Shown one piece after another: positions 10,895 through 23,043 of a stretch of DNA of 64,000 nucleotides (positions within the stretch are counted from its first letter, which is position 1; each line of letters opens with the position of its first letter). The translations under genes were made by a program, and so were the position numbers. The notes under the pieces are model-generated. The model had not been told where the DNA came from, made no database searches, and saw nothing but the letters and a program-made list of their open reading frames with translations. The DNA is from Achaetomiella virescens. Lineage: Eukaryota > Ascomycota > Sordariomycetes > Sordariales > Chaetomiaceae. Location: assembly GCA_031001845.1 (NCBI GenBank), contig JARNGD010000021.1, forward strand, positions 186,001 through 250,000, in the 5' to 3' direction.

Positions 10895-12663
10895 CTTCGC
10901 AGGGTGTCGTTGTCCTTCGGTTGTAGATGAGTCGCGAATGAAAGGTGCGCTCTCTCGAGAGCAGCTTTGCCCGCGTGCCGATGATGATGACTCGATATTT
11001 CAGTAGAAAGTCGCAAATCGAGATAGTATTGTGCTCGATTTGATGGATAAGAGATGCAGCTTCCACAGCCAAGATGAAGTAGCTGCGGAACTCGAAGTGG
11101 CTGTGGGAGGGAAGTCGAGGTGGGAAAGGTTTCAACCTTCGGGTTCCCGGTGATGTGGGCAGTTGTGAGAATTGGTCCCGGCGCCTCTCAGGGAAAGAAT
11201 CCAAGTTGTAGAACAATCGATAAGATTTCGGTGGACAATGCACTTCGATGGAAGCGAGGTATTCTCGGCGAGCGAAGCATGCAACTGCAGTCGATGGACG
11301 AAACAGCATCGAGTGCGCATCCAATGTAGGGGCACGTCCTTGCGCACGACCTGCCTCCTCTTCCTTCCACAGCCAGCAACTTGACAGAACGCCCCGGTTA
11401 GCGTGGTTGATTGACATCTCGCATGCCTTTTCATCCGATGCCCTCACTCTGAGACTAGGCTTGCATCTTTTAACAACTTCGCAAAGACCTTCAGAAGGGC
11501 AAGATGGACACTTTTCTTGAGCAGACACTTACCCCTCCCACAGTCCCAGCAGCGAACCAAATTAACTGCTAATGAGCCAAACTTGTCATCCTGTCGTGTC
11601 TGTCGGCTTCGACAGATGCAGAGCCTGTAAGGTGATCCATGTCGAAGAACAATGACAACGAAAGGCGCTCACCCTTTTTCTCGGCAACTAAATCAATGAA
11701 TCATACAGCTCTGTAAAGTCCTGCACATTCCCCCTCAGCTGTACCCCAATCCCAAAAAACATCCCGAGGCTCGAAGGAGCGTCGCGGTGTCTTGGTCCGC
11801 GCCTTTGAGAACTTTCAACAGAGCTCTACCGTTTTTTCTCAAACTCACTCCAGGCAACCTGACTGCGCACCTCCTCACAAGCGGTTCTAGCACAGTATCT
11901 TTCTAGGGTGAGGCCACAAACCTGTTACCAACATCCTGTACGCCAAGCAGGGGTACGACGCCCCACATCGAAGCAGACCCGGCGGGCCGGATCCGGGAAC
12001 TCGGGGCCCGTGTTACGTGCTAACGGATGACGCTTGGGGCGTCAAACGGGTCGTGCGAGTACTGCTTGAAGCTGCAACATAGGCCGGGTGATCTGCGCAG
12101 TACTACTCTTTTCTGGAATGAAGGGATGGTCTAGAAGACAGTGTTAAATTTAGTCGACGATCATCGACGGGCACTGGGCGCCTTATTACATCATCTCACA
12201 TCCACCCGTATGGCGGGGCTTGCGTCTTTTGTTGGCGTCAGATGCGCAAGCCGTCCGGTCGGTGGAGTTCGTCGTGTCTCGTCTGCCATCTTATGTCCAG
12301 AAAACACTACGAGCAGCGCGCCACTAAGCACATTAACTCGACGTGGCAGCTGGCGCCTCAAGGCTCAAGGGTCGTTATGGAAGGTCAGATACACGGAGCG
12401 CGTGCCAACAGCCTTCCTGTTTCTTCTGATCAGTGGGAAACTGATTTCACCAGCCGCCAGTAGTCTGCTGGACTCAACCCTGCGACCTAGTTGTGGAGGG
12501 AGATCCTTCAGGTGAGTAATCACTAGGCCCTTTCGCCTCGTGCTACTATTAAATACATCACGGTCCCCCACACTAACATCCTCTCAGCTTGCTGGCACGG
12601 CTCCCACCCGCTTTCATCTCCTCGACATCGGCTGACTCCATCAAGCTCTTCAGCACACCCACC
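10895..12663. other. intergenic region, one unassigned open frame
   Basis: A minus-strand open frame at 10895-11528 could be 5' UTR or upstream exon of the gene at 10 kb, but it has no recognisable motif. Around 11600-12500 only short frames occur. A possible TATA-like TATTAAATA lies near 12545, upstream of the small Cys-rich gene. Confidence 0.4.
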
Positions 12664-12902
12664 ATGTGCAAGTGGGGGGAGATTTACTACGCGTGTGCAA
12701 CCAGCGACAAGAACCATGGGTACATGCCCTTTGCGAACAGACGTGGTACTCTACCAAAAGGTTCTGCGATGGGAATCCCTTGTTCTGCACACCTCGTAGC
12801 CGCAAGGAGCCCTTGAGGCTCTCGGATCTCTGCGACGATTGTAAGAAGCTCCAGGAACAGCGGGCTGAAAAGATCACTGCCGAAGAGAGCCGGGCCAAGT
12901 AA
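12664..12902 (+). CDS. small Cys-rich fungal protein, one frameshift
   Basis: About 80 residues. The start MCKWGEIYYACATS at 12664 continues, after a one-base frame change near 12725, as CEQTWYSTKRFCDGNPLFC, TPR, LRLSDLCDDCKKLQEQR and a charged helical end at TAA 12902. The order of Cys residues (C, C, C, C, C, CDDC) and the FC-TPR segment resemble small conserved fungal proteins of unknown function that I have seen annotated only as hypothetical. It is probably a zinc-binding cytosolic protein, since no signal peptide is present. Frame restoration is inferred from the continuity of the Cys pattern. Confidence 0.5.
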
Positions 12903-13291
12903 ATACTCATCTGCCGGCGAGTGACGCTGTGGGAATAGACGGCGTAGGGTCGTCCGCAGCCCCTGGGTTGGTCTCTGGGTGCTAGTAGCCGTAGGAAGCT
13001 GACGAAGCAAGAAGAATGACAATCAGAGATACCACAGGTATTTTCAATTGTCTCGTGAAGGGAACGTGTGTGTCACGGGGTATGAGTCGTCAGAGACATC
13101 TCGGCCGTCACCGAAAGAGAATAGACCACCAGTGCCGCAAATCCGGCGCGAGGGCGTCACATGAACAGCTTCAACCCATGTCCCAATATCCAACATATCT
13201 ACTTCGTAGAGTCTATAGATCCCATTCCTTTCACTTCCTCTCCTTTTTCCCTTCCTCCCCCTCGCCATCCTTCACCTTTCTCCTTATCTTC

Positions 13292-14352
13292 TCAAGCAGC
13301 CGGTCCCGCCCCTGCCCCCGCCAGCCCCACCACAGCCGCTGCTGCACTCCCAAGCGCCGAGATCATCAACAAATTCGGCTGCCCCGGCGTGTTCTGGGGA
13401 ACCGCGAGTTAAACCCAATCACATCTCTCGCCTTGGTGAACGTGGCCGCCGTGAGCCCAGCCGTGCCGTCGACACATGCAGCTCACCCCCTCGCTGCACG
13501 GCGGCGTGGTGAGGGAGCCAGAGTAGATCTGGAAGGTGTTGGCTTTGAGGACGTCCACAACCTCCGACATGACCAGGGGCGGCGTTTTGACTTTGGTTCC
13601 GGGACGGAGATCTGTCGACGACGGAGAAGATGGTTTCCAAAAGGGTGGTTGGGGTGGCTGCGGGGAAGGGGTGGCGGCCTGGCGGCCGGAGATGCGGGAG
13701 CGCTTTGCTGCGGCGGCAGGAGCGGCGCCGTCGGCGATGTTGATGTAGACACCGATGACGGCGATCTCTTGGGCGGCGGATTGGAATACCATGTGCATTT
13801 CCACTGCGGAGGGAGTTAGAAGTACTAGAAGAGGGGAGGCGGGAGGGATGAGAAGACGGGCCGTACTGGCTTGGCTGGTGCCGTTGTCGAGGTGCTCGCT
13901 CGGCAGGTGGAAGTGGAACTGCTGCAGCTCGAACTGCTTGTTGGCCACGTTCAACGTGCCGCCTTGCGTGATGACCTCGACTGTGGTGCCCAGGTTTTCA
14001 AAATCGGCACCGTTGGGCATATCGTTGACGGTCAGCTGGACGTCTGACCCCTGGAGGATGGTGAAGACGCCGTCGACCATGTCGATCGGGGACTGGCGGG
14101 TGCCGGTGGCGCACACGGCGTTGGCGGGGGACTCGAGGGCGGCCCAGTTGAGGGGTCCCTGGGCTGATGTCAGACCGGAGCTGTTCGACTAAAGGATGAT
14201 CGGGAGTTTACAATGTTTCCGGTGTATCCAAAACTTGCCCACCTTGACCTCCTCGCCCTCAGCACGAGGCATGAGGAATGTTCGTGGGCGCATGATGCGA
14301 GGACCCGCGTCGCCGATGCCGTCAGAAACAGAGCCCGGAGTGAGAAACCCAT
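13292..14352 (-). CDS. secreted alpha-carbonic anhydrase, several single-base frameshifts
   Basis: Catalyses hydration of CO2 to bicarbonate with a zinc held by three His. The start at 14352 has a signal peptide, MGFSLRALFLTASATRVLAS. Then GPLNWAAL, TGTRQSPIDM (the family QSPI), the zinc ligands in QQFHFHLPSEH and, after an intron, EMHMVF, then YSGSLTTPPCSEGV (the family SLTTPPC) and VIGFNSRFPQ near the end. Introns: 14164-14211 and 13804-13866. Frame changes: AAGTTTTGG near 14230 (one extra T), near 14268, near 13475, and TTCCCC near 13388 (one C short). With that last C the frame runs through a hydrophobic Ala/Gly-rich end to TGA at 13292-13294, which could be a membrane or GPI-type tail. 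All key motifs remain, so the protein is probably real and mis-sequenced or recently broken. Confidence 0.85.
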
Positions 14353-16786
14353 GGTGAAAGAGAAACAAAAGAAGACACAAGGTTGAACAGAAGTGTATAT
14401 GGGTATCCAAACAGAAAACCTTGAGCGAAACGCTGAAATAGATTACCCAAGAGAAAAGATAAACAGAGAACAGGAGAGGGTCCCAGACCTTCAACGAGCC
14501 ACAGAAAAGACTACTACTGAAAGAGAAAGAAATCGTACGACCCATGACTCCATGGGCCGGCCTTCGGCGGAAGAAGGTGATCTTTTGTATGCCTGGATAG
14601 CTGAGCGGTATTGTCGACCCTTGGGCCGACCCCGTGTTTGGGTTCAGACACGGAGCTGCTCGTCTCGCTCTGCTCGACTCTCCTCGCGCTCTTCTCATCC
14701 CCGGACTTTGAGCATAGTAAGCGAGGGTTAGGGTCGTTGTTTCGATTGGCGCCGGGCATTAAAGGATCGCGAAACCTCCCCTGTGGCTGCCAAGTGATAA
14801 GAGCGTTGAGAAACCGCTCAGGGTCGTCATCATCAGGCCATGTTCTCCTTCTTTTCCCTCGGCCAAGAACGGGGTCGCGGTGCTGCGATGGAGGTGCGAC
14901 AGCCAAGAGAACTGTCCTGCCACATCTTGGGGCTTAGGCGGCTTGGCGACCCAAGTCAAGTCTGAAGAGCGGCCAGAAGGAGGCCGGCCAAGAGATGCGG
15001 CTCTGGCTTGTTTTGCTCGTTTTCCTTGTGTTGCTGGACCGGAGTTGGAACTCTCGATGTGGTAAACTGTTGTGGAATGTGTGAGTCGACAACCCTGAAT
15101 TGGCCGCAGAAAATAACCTTAACCTTTCCTTGCTAGTGTCGATGAGTGGCATCGTCAGTCAGGGGCCTAAGATCGGATGGCCAAAAGCACTATTTGCCAA
15201 GAGCAAGGGGTGCTCGGTTCGCAAGCTCCAGGTCTCGGGCCCCAGACGACCAGCACAGGACCATCCCAGCAAAAACAGCGATGATGCTCCCGCACATCAC
15301 ATCTCTCTCCCCCAGTTGATCCTGATCTGCGACGTTGCGCACATTCAAACAACGGCATGAAATGTATTGCCTGGATTGTCACCCGAGCGCAGTGGCCAAT
15401 CCTGGTTTGCGATCGCTGACATGTAAGATGGAATGAGCGCGGGCGTGCAAGTGACAAGGAGTCTGATGTTGATCTGATGAGCCTCAGAATCCGAATTTGC
15501 AAAGGGTTGGACAATCCCAAAACAGATCTGGGTTGGAGGCAGGCTCGAGGCAGGCTGGAGGAAGGACCAAGAAACACCGGAAGAGGAACCGAGGAGGGAC
15601 CCACAACCCCCCAGGCGGAGAGTGGGGCCTAGCCTGCTTGTTTCACGCAAATGGCCACACGTGCGAAAACACCAATGAGCAAGGGCCGCCATCGCGCGAA
15701 GCAGGAACCCACAATTCACGGCACAAGCTCAACATCGTTGCATCTTGAGAACAACGATGCCCTCAACAACCGACATTAACGATGGGATGAAGCTTTTGCG
15801 GTTGGGGACCCTCGTGGATTGTTGCCGCACCTGATCGCCCCAGCACACTCGTCGGTAGCCATCCCCTTCACATCCCAGCCTACCACGACTTCGAGATACA
15901 CAGGTCCACTCCCTGGATTCTACACAGCCTGGTAGTTGATCGTTTGACATGCGTCGTCAACGTGGGCTTGTTCCAGCGGGATCACCCGTTTCATCAACCA
16001 TCGCCCATCCTTGGCACCGTGGCCTCCAAAGACCTCATTCTTGTCATGAAGTTGGCGGAACCCTGCAACAAAAATAGAAACAGTCACGGAGTTGGATAAT
16101 ACTGCTATCGGACGAACCGCGGTCAGTCTTGGGTTTCTCTTTCTGCGCGCCGGAAGGGAGCGCTGCCGCTCGCTTTCTGATGTTTCATATCGGCAAACTC
16201 GACGTGACCGACAGGACAAACGAAATACTCGGCAGAGAGTGGATCACGGCGCCTTGTTGTGCGAAACCGAGCAAGATATTGGCCTGCCGGGGTCGAGGAT
16301 CAAGCTACTTCACACTCGGTCACTTTGTCCGGCGCCATCACGCTCCCCCGTACATCACGTGTACGGAGGACGGCGTTGGCTTGACTCGGCAATAACGCGC
16401 CTTGGCGGGCGACGGAGCACAACGCGATCTCGGCTAAGGATTGCATCAGGTCAACCGAACTGCACGCACTCTCCTCCAACACGCAGGGTAATCTTTGGCA
16501 GAAATGTTGCTCAATGTGGGTTAAAGCACGCCTTATTTCCATATCCCGACACAGCCGGTCGGCATCAAGGGCATCACAACCACCGATGGCCTCCTCTACT
16601 GGGGACCATTGGCTCAGGGGCTCTCACGTCAGACATCAAGCATCTTTCACCACTGCCTTTAGTGACTGTCCAGCCATAGAGCGTTTGGGACGGCTGCGGG
16701 GAGCGATGATAGCGAAGCGTTTCACGAAATCGCGCTGCATGAGGGAGATGACATCGAAAGCGAAACCGAGATCAAGTCTAGCTGGC
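14353..16786. other. long divergent intergenic region, no gene seen
   Basis: About 2.4 kb between the carbonic anhydrase (minus) and the TauD gene (plus). It contains only short frames without motifs on either strand. Both promoters should lie here. Confidence 0.5.
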
Positions 16787-16792
16787 TATAAG
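16787..16792 (+). promoter_or_regulatory. TATA box candidate of the TauD gene
   Basis: TATAAG about 120 bp upstream of the ATG at 16909. Position and sequence are plausible, but no other promoter element was identified. Confidence 0.4.
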
Positions 16793-16908
16793 TGGCGGGA
16801 GATTGCCTCGTCTTTGGCATCTTTCTCATCGACAAACACAACCTACGGTGGGCCAGCAACTTGTAACGGGAGCAACACCCAATTTCACTACCAGTAAACC
16901 GCCTCAAA

Positions 16909-18196
16909 ATGGCCCCTTCAGCCGTCGAGACCGTCCAGCAGACGGTGGATGAGATCAAGGAGAAGGTCCTTCCCCTGAACGCGAAGCAAACCACGACCGT
17001 CGAAGTCAAGCCCGTCAGTGTGTCGGAGGAGGCGCTTCCAGAGAGATACGAGAACCATAAGGAGCCGCTCAAGCTCAGTGGGGCTCTGGACCACCTCGAG
17101 CACTTTGATGTGACCCCCGTCATCGGTCGCGAGTACATCAATGTCGACCTCGTCGAGCTTCTGCGGGCCCCCAACTCCGATGAGCTGCTCCGCGACCTCG
17201 CCATCACAAGTCCGTTACCTCCCACACCGCCTTCAGCCCTCAACTAAACATCGTGCAGTCTCCCAGCGTGGCGTCGTCTTCTTCCGCGCCCAAAACAACC
17301 TAACCGACGACCTACAAAAGGAGCTCGTCGACCGTCTCGGCAAGCTGTCCGGCAAGCCGGCCACCTCCGGCTTGCACATCCACCCCATCAGCAACGCCGC
17401 CCGCGAGCACGGCGGCAAGGACAACGAGATCAGCGTCATCTCGTCCGAGCAGGCCAAGCAGCTCTACAAAGCGCTTTGCCAGCGCCTTCAATGGCGGCAG
17501 CCACCGCCAGAGCGGCAAGCACCAATGGCACTCGGATATCACCTTTGAGCCGATCCCGAGCGACTATGCGCTGCTTCGCCTGACACAATTGCCCAAGACG
17601 GGTGGTGGTAAGCAGCACTAACCTGCTTCCAACTGCTGCTTTGGAATCTAACGCTGCCAGACACCCTCTGGGCCTCGGGCTACGAGCTCTATGACCGCAT
17701 CTCGCCTCCCCTGCGGAGCTTCCTCGACACTCTCACCGCCTACTACGCCCAGCCGCTCTTCACCGACGCCGCCAAGCGCAACAATTTCTCCATCTACTCG
17801 GCCCTCGCGGCGCCCCGGAGAACGTCGGCGAGACCCTCGACGCCGTCCACCCCGTCATCCGCACAAACCCCGTCACGGGCTGGAAGTCGGTCTTTGCCGT
17901 CGGCCACCATGTGCAGCGCATCCACGGGCTGTCCGAGGAAGAGAGCAAGCACTTCCTGAACTGGTTCGTGCAGTGATTGTGGAGAACCATGACCTGCAGG
18001 TGCGTTTCAGGTGGAAGCAGGAGAATGACGTGGCCATCTGGGATAATCGGAGTGTGTACCACGCCGCGACGCCGGATTATGTCTTTGAGGAGGGACTTGG
18101 GAGAGGAAGGGCAGTCGGGCGGTGAGCTTGGGGGAGAGGCCGTATTTTGATCCGCAGAGCGTGAGCAGGCGGGAGGCGCTGAGGGCGAAGGCTTGA
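16909..18196 (+). CDS. TauD/TfdA-type Fe(II)/2-oxoglutarate dioxygenase, several frameshifts
   Basis: Iron- and 2-oxoglutarate-dependent oxygenase of the taurine/sulfonate dioxygenase type. Fungal members release sulfite from sulfonates or oxidise other acids, so the substrate here is unproved. Start MAPSAVETVQQTV at 16909. Then LEHFDVTPVIGREY, after intron 17210-17258 QRGVVFFRAQNNL, the iron ligands in HQWHSDITFEPIP (HxD) near 17530, and after intron 17608-17660 DTLWASGYELYDRISP. HPVIRTNPVTGWKSVF and HVQRIHGLSEEES follow near 17850-17945. The distal His is in NRSVYHAATPDY near 18055, and the 2OG-binding Arg side is GERPYFDPQS near 18135. The frame must shift near 17475, 17812, 17960 and 18115. 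The stop is at 18194-18196. Confidence 0.85.
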
Positions 18197-18952
18197 AGGG
18201 GGTTGACTGTCTGGATTCGGAATTGGACATTGTCTTAACAACTAATCCAAGACACCACCGCAGTAACCTGTTGAGACAGAGCTCGCGGTTCTGAGAAATT
18301 CCGGTCCCTGGTGCATGAGCCCTGGCAGCGACCCTCAAATAGGGGTAACATTAATGGCACTCACGTCCTTCGACTCAACCTTCCAACCACCTGTTTGCTC
18401 CTTGACAGTAAAAGAACGAAAAGCCAGTCTCAATGCCCCTGAGAATCCACTGCACAAACTTCACCGGCGCGACCCCGAACTTTCCATAGGGTTGTACCCA
18501 TGAACGTTCCGACCTCCTCCTGCCCAAGCACAGGATGCCAACTTTTGCTGTTCATGGAGTTTCGACGTCTTAACTTAAGAATATGTTTCTCACACCCCCA
18601 TCCCACACCCTTTCTCGAGCGTGGTTGCTAAAGAAAGAGGATCCGGGTCAATACCCAGCTGTTAGGCCCACGGCGACAACCTCAGCAGGTCGAAGTTTCC
18701 GTCTGGTCAGAGGGCGACGAAAACCTCCCAAAAACACAACAGCGTTGAAGGGTGGACGGAAAGAAAGGAACTTTATTTTGATACGAGAAAAACTGGCAAC
18801 CCGGGATGCAAGGAAACGAAAGACTAAATACACAAGCTGCATGATGCAGGGAGAGAAAAGAATTCACCCGCCACATTGGGCACACAACCACGAAGCTTCT
18901 ACCCAGTCCACTCCCCAGATTTGTCTCTGCGCTAATGTCCTCAGAAGAACGC
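18197..18952. other. intergenic, 3' flank of two convergent genes
   Basis: This lies between the ends of the TauD gene and the small secreted protein gene. No gene or clear terminator structure was seen. Confidence 0.5.
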
Positions 18953-19684
18953 TTAGAAGCAGTTCTTCTTGACAGAGCTAATCCCAAGCAGCTCGGAGGC
19001 CAGGTTGACCAGGGCCTTTCCGCGATCCGGAGCCTCTCGGCCTTGGAGGTGGCCTTGAGCAGCAGCTTGACAGCCTTCTTGGTGCCGCCGAGTGCCTTGA
19101 TATACTTCTTGATGCGGAGCAGCTTGGACGCGGGCACGGCGGTGGTGGCAAGCAACTTGATGATGGCGGCGATGCACTGGATAGTTCATAGTTAGTATCT
19201 CCCGTTTCAGCCTAGAATATACTCGGATACTCAAAGGGGGTCCGAACCTTGGCAGTTTCCACCAAGAGGCACGGACGACCAGTTCGCCGCGCTCAATCAG
19301 GGACAAGCCGCGGGCATCGATCTCGGTCTCGGCGGGCGCGCCGGAGTCCTCATCGCGCTTGAGCGGCTCGTTGCCGGGGCGGCGGCCGTGGTCGACGAGC
19401 CACTTGTGCAGCGCCTCGTCGCCCTTCTCGAGTACCTCGTCGGGAATCTCCTCAATCTCACTCAGGAGGCGGTCGAGCGAGAAGTCAAAGTCGGGCGTGA
19501 AGGTGAAGTTGGCGATGTCGGCCTCGGTCACGTCGCGGGCCTTGACCACCGAGAAGGCGTCGCCATCGTCCACAAAGTCGTCGGTATCGGGGATGAGACC
19601 GTGGTTGTCGGTCTGGGCAGCGGGGAGCGCGGCGACGGAGGCCACGAAGAGGGCGGCAGCGGTAGCGATGAGCTGGAACTTCAT
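18953..19684 (-). CDS. small secreted protein with Kex2-like site and cationic Cys-bounded C-domain
   Basis: Function unknown; effector-like. The start at 19684 has a clear signal peptide (MKFQLIATAAALFVASVAALP). An acidic pro-region follows with DFDFSLDRLLSEIEEIP and a dibasic site, LKRDEDSG, where a Kex2-type protease could cut. After an intron at about 19180-19247 (GTTCGG...ATACTAAC...CCAG) the C-domain starts CIAAIIKLLATTAVP and runs through RIKKYIKALGG and KAVKLLLKAT to LASELLGIS and VKKNC, stopping at 18953. It is a basic, probably helical domain with one Cys at each end. Two single-base A-run shortfalls (TGGAAACTG near 19250 and GGAAAGG near 19020) break the frame. Correcting both gives one smooth reading frame, so I treat the gene as real. 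A TATAAG lies upstream at 19857-19862. Confidence 0.65.
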   Translation of the reverse strand: MKFQLIATAAALFVASVAALPAAQTDNHGLIPDTDDFVDDGDAFSVVKARDVTEADIANFTFTPDFDFSLDRLLSEIEEIPDEVLEKGDEALHKWLVDHGRRPGNEPLKRDEDSGAPAETEIDARGLSLIERGELVVRASWWKLPRFGPPLSIRVYSRLKREILTMNYPVHRRHHQVACHHRRARVQAAPHQEVYQGTRRHQEGCQAAAQGHLQGREAPDRGKALVNLASELLGISSVKKNCF

Positions 19685-19856
19685 TTTGAAAGTTGGTACT
19701 GGAAGAGAAGACTTGAAAACTAAAGAGTCTAATGGAGCTGAAGTGGCAGTGAAGAGGAAGTTGAAGAGAGAGCTGAGTGCTGCTTGAGGCTAGAGAGGCC
19801 GTTGTGTTGTGAGTGATGATCCGAAAACTCTGGAGAAGCTGGACGACATAGCTCTT

Positions 19857-19862
19857 CTTATA
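19857..19862 (-). promoter_or_regulatory. TATA box candidate of the small secreted protein gene
   Basis: TATAAG on the minus strand, about 170 bp upstream of the ATG at 19684. Confidence 0.4.
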
Positions 19863-21700
19863 GACATCTCGACCACTTTGAGATGTCACAACCTGGGGTT
19901 GAGATGGTCCTGAATCTCCCCGACGTGCCCCTGTCTGACGGCCTCGTGCAGCGTCCCTCCGCTCATCGCATCCGAGTCCGAGTTTCCATCGGCGAGATTA
20001 CAGAGTTAGATTCCCCCCTGCCTGTCCGAGCCGAACAGCACGGGATCTCGAGGGACTGGCAGGTCTCTCTGCAAGTAATCAGAGTCAGGTCTCAGTCCCA
20101 CACCATGATTGCATTGCGGCACCGAACAAGGCCAAAGTAAGGTCACTCGCTGTCACGCTACAGATGGCGGCAGACTGAAGGCCTTAGCCACTAGCCATGC
20201 CACCCTCGAGGGTAACAAGCTTCTCGAGCCCCAAGCTTCGCGCTTGGCGTCTGGAGCTCATTAATCAGCGAAGCCGAAGAGTGTCGTTTCACCTACCATC
20301 TATGGCAAGTGACCAGGAAGGTTGGACAAATGTTCCCCCGCGCCAAGAGGTACGCGGGCGAGGCTTACCATGCGTGGATAACGACGACCGGTGGTACTGC
20401 CCCTGGCGAGCCGCCTGAAATAGCACCAGCTGGACCGCCTCATCCCACAGATCTCGCCCGCTCATCCTGCTTTGGTGCGGTCGGGCCGAGATAGCCTCAC
20501 GAGGCTGGGATCTGCAAGGGGCATATGGTTGCATTTGACGCCCTTCTTATGGAGTGCACCCAAAGGTGGAAACTCAAAAAGCTCGGCGTAAGATTGTCCA
20601 CTCGTGGTTGGCTGTCAATTCAACCCTTCCGATGGAAATAACAGGCTGCTCATCGGCGGACTGCAGACAGAATTGGACCCCAAAGAAACCACTCTTGGCC
20701 AAGGAGTAAGATATAACGCATTCTTACAAGAACCACAGGGCAAGGGTACTGTCCCTCAACACTCAGTCAGTCTCACCAATGACCTTGCTTCGAGTAAGGG
20801 CACTAGATATGTCCGGATCCAGATATTTATCACCTGATGCAAGTGCAGCAATGATAGTAATGTGCCTGTACTCGGTAGACACTGTACAGATAGAATCAAA
20901 CCAGCTATGTTCCATTGCTTCCAGCCTTCATCGATCCTACTGCGAGAGCCTCAGATACGATCAACCTGTGACAGAGATTGAATTCAGTTTTTCGCATCCC
21001 CATTCCCAGCGCTTGGCCAAACGTCAGCTTGCCTGGAGCCGGGTCCTTGTCGCGCCGCGCAAACCAAACTTGGAAATTGTTTGGGGCCGGGACCCGGTCA
21101 CATTAGCCTCTACTCTCCAAAATGGACCGACGGTCCTCAGTGTTTGCTGTAAGAAGAAGGAAGTGGGAGACAAAATACCATAATAGTCCTCCTTGGCTTT
21201 GGAACAAACCTCCGCCGGCACACGGTTCACCGACGAGATCATACGGCTATCGACGGGTTGCTCGTTTGGAGAGACGCCGAGAGGTGAGTGCAATGCGGGT
21301 ACATCCGGAACACTGTTGAGCCGACCTCAGGGGTTGTGATTAACAAGCCCTGGGCCAGAATGTGGTGTTCAACATGGCTTTTTGGTGCAGCAGCCACATT
21401 AGCATCGCAACTTAGGGGCTCAATTCCGTTTTGATTATGAACGGCCTGCATTTTGTGTGGCGGCAGGGTTGGCATCCGGTTAAACTGCAACGCAGTATCA
21501 TCTCAAAAGTCTCCAATTCAGGGGTAAACTGCCCCTTCCTCTTACCCCTGAGCCCCGACGTGAAAGTCTCTAATCTCTAATAGCTAGAGCTAACTGCCAT
21601 TTTCCTAGAGGCTAAGACTGGGCTCACACGCCAGTGTACGTGCTTCAAGCCACCGCTCAAGACCTGAAGTTTGAGGGTTGCAGCGTCGGTATTGACGCGA
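19863..21700. other. intergenic region, no gene seen
   Basis: About 1.8 kb with only short overlapping frames on both strands. No motif, RNA gene or repeat was recognised. Confidence 0.5.
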
Positions 21701-21714
21701 GCTGTGCGGCAGCG

Positions 21715-22365
21715 ACATGCTGAACCTGATCGACTCAATGGCCACCAACACCTCCGTCCTAGTGACTTCGGCGACATCCGACAACGTCACGGGCTCCTTG
21801 ATGCTGGAGATCATCATCGTCGAGAGCTCCGTCGCCGCGATAAGCTCACCCCTGTTTCCCTTTCACCCACTTCCGACATCACCCAACACTCACTAGTGGC
21901 ACTTCTAGGCGGTCAAAAGCAGAACCACAACAGCGCTCACCGGCTCCATCAAACCCAACGGAGCTCGGATCCGCGGCAATATCTAGTCCCGCAACTCCAC
22001 CTCCACCGACCGCGTCTTCTTCCCAGACCAACTCACTCCCGTCTCCCGGCTTCCGTTCCTCATCAATGCCACAGTCAACCGCTAACCCGCCCTCCCCCCC
22101 TTCACTTACAGCCTCTACTGCGTAGTAAACGTCAAATCTGTCCCCTCCCAACCGCTATCCAGTAACAGCACCGAGGACAACAGCGCCTATCTCCAAGCCA
22201 TCTCAACCTCGCCGCGGCCGAGGACAATCTGGTGTTCTTCCCCCACGGCATCTAGCCTCACCGGTACGCTGGTCACAACCAACAGCCGGTTAGTGGACGG
22301 GGTCTGGACACAGCTTTCCGCGTCGGGTCCTGAGTTCGCCGGCGACAAGCAGCCGCCGCCATGAT
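21715..22365 (+). pseudogene. possible glycoprotein-like remnant
   Basis: A broken plus-strand reading shows protein-like pieces: SDMLNLIDSMATNTSVLV and NVTGSLMLEIIIVESS near 21715-21840, DRVFFPDQLTPVSRLPFLI near 22015, YSLYCVVNVKSVPSQPL near 22105 and SLTGTLVTTNSRLVDGVW near 22250. Several N-x-S/T sites hint at a secreted or surface protein. Stops and frame changes separate the pieces. No family is recognised and part may be chance. Confidence 0.2.
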
Positions 22366-22386
22366 CAGAGTCGGCGAGGAGGGAGA

Positions 22387-23043
22387 TCAAGGGGTGGCGC
22401 AGATGGCTGACTGTGGTTTGACCGTCGCTGACATGTTGCCTGGAGCAAGTGCCCATGCAGGTGAACATGGCCGGGATGCGAATCCAACGAGAAGATGTTT
22501 GTGTATGGGTTGAGCGCAATAAACAGCAAGAACCTGATTGTTAAGACGAACAAGGATCGGAATGTTGCGTGTGAACAGACACCCATGCTCCTCGTCAACG
22601 ACAGCAGAACCGCTTTCCCCGGCCTCGACGATTCCCATGAGCTTCAAGCTGTAGGGCTTCTGGAACGACGAAGAGGTTGGCCTTCGCCAAAATATTGGAG
22701 CTGGCATCAAAAGCCTGTCGGTTGGCCCGCCAGAGGCAGTAACCGCGACGATGTGGTCCTCTCTGTCTCCAACAAGCGCGATGGACGAGATATGGATGAC
22801 CTTAGAATTGACGTTTTGTCCAACAGGAACTAGGTTCCTTCGCAGATCTTTCAGATGGTGTAGAAACTCGGGGCCCTCTGCAGAGGAATCGGGGTTCAGT
22901 CCAAACAGCTTTGAGCCTGCCCGACTGTCATACGCAAGAGTTTCCGTGCACCACCACGCGTACCGTCGCGTTTCCTTGAGGTGGCTGTTCCAACAACATT
23001 CCCAGAAGCTAAAGATGAAGTGGCGCTCCGTCAGTAGTAGCAC
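22387..23043 (-). pseudogene. fungal protein with GESGS serine-peptidase-like motif, fragment
   Basis: A 218-residue open frame. It reads HHLKDLRRNLVPVGQNV, HISSIALVGDREDHIVAVTA, PAPIFWRRPTSSSFQKPYSL and LMGIVEAGESGSAVVDEEHG. The G-E-S-G-S core resembles the nucleophile loop of trypsin-like proteins. Uncharacterised fungal proteins often show a similar GDSGS-VVD-G block followed by a G-H-I-V-A-G loop. That following loop is not intact here, and the N-terminus and a matching catalytic His and Asp were not found. It is therefore likely a fragment or pseudogene. Confidence 0.35.

Noticed and set aside
10785..11528. 247-residue minus-strand open frame
   Set aside because: Its frame does not join the splice-supported start of the 10-kb gene and it shows no domain, so it is probably upstream non-coding sequence.
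15100..15750. Overlapping frames of 80-145 residues on both strands
   Set aside because: No motif, no splice-supported structure and mutually overlapping, so probably chance frames in GC-rich intergenic DNA.
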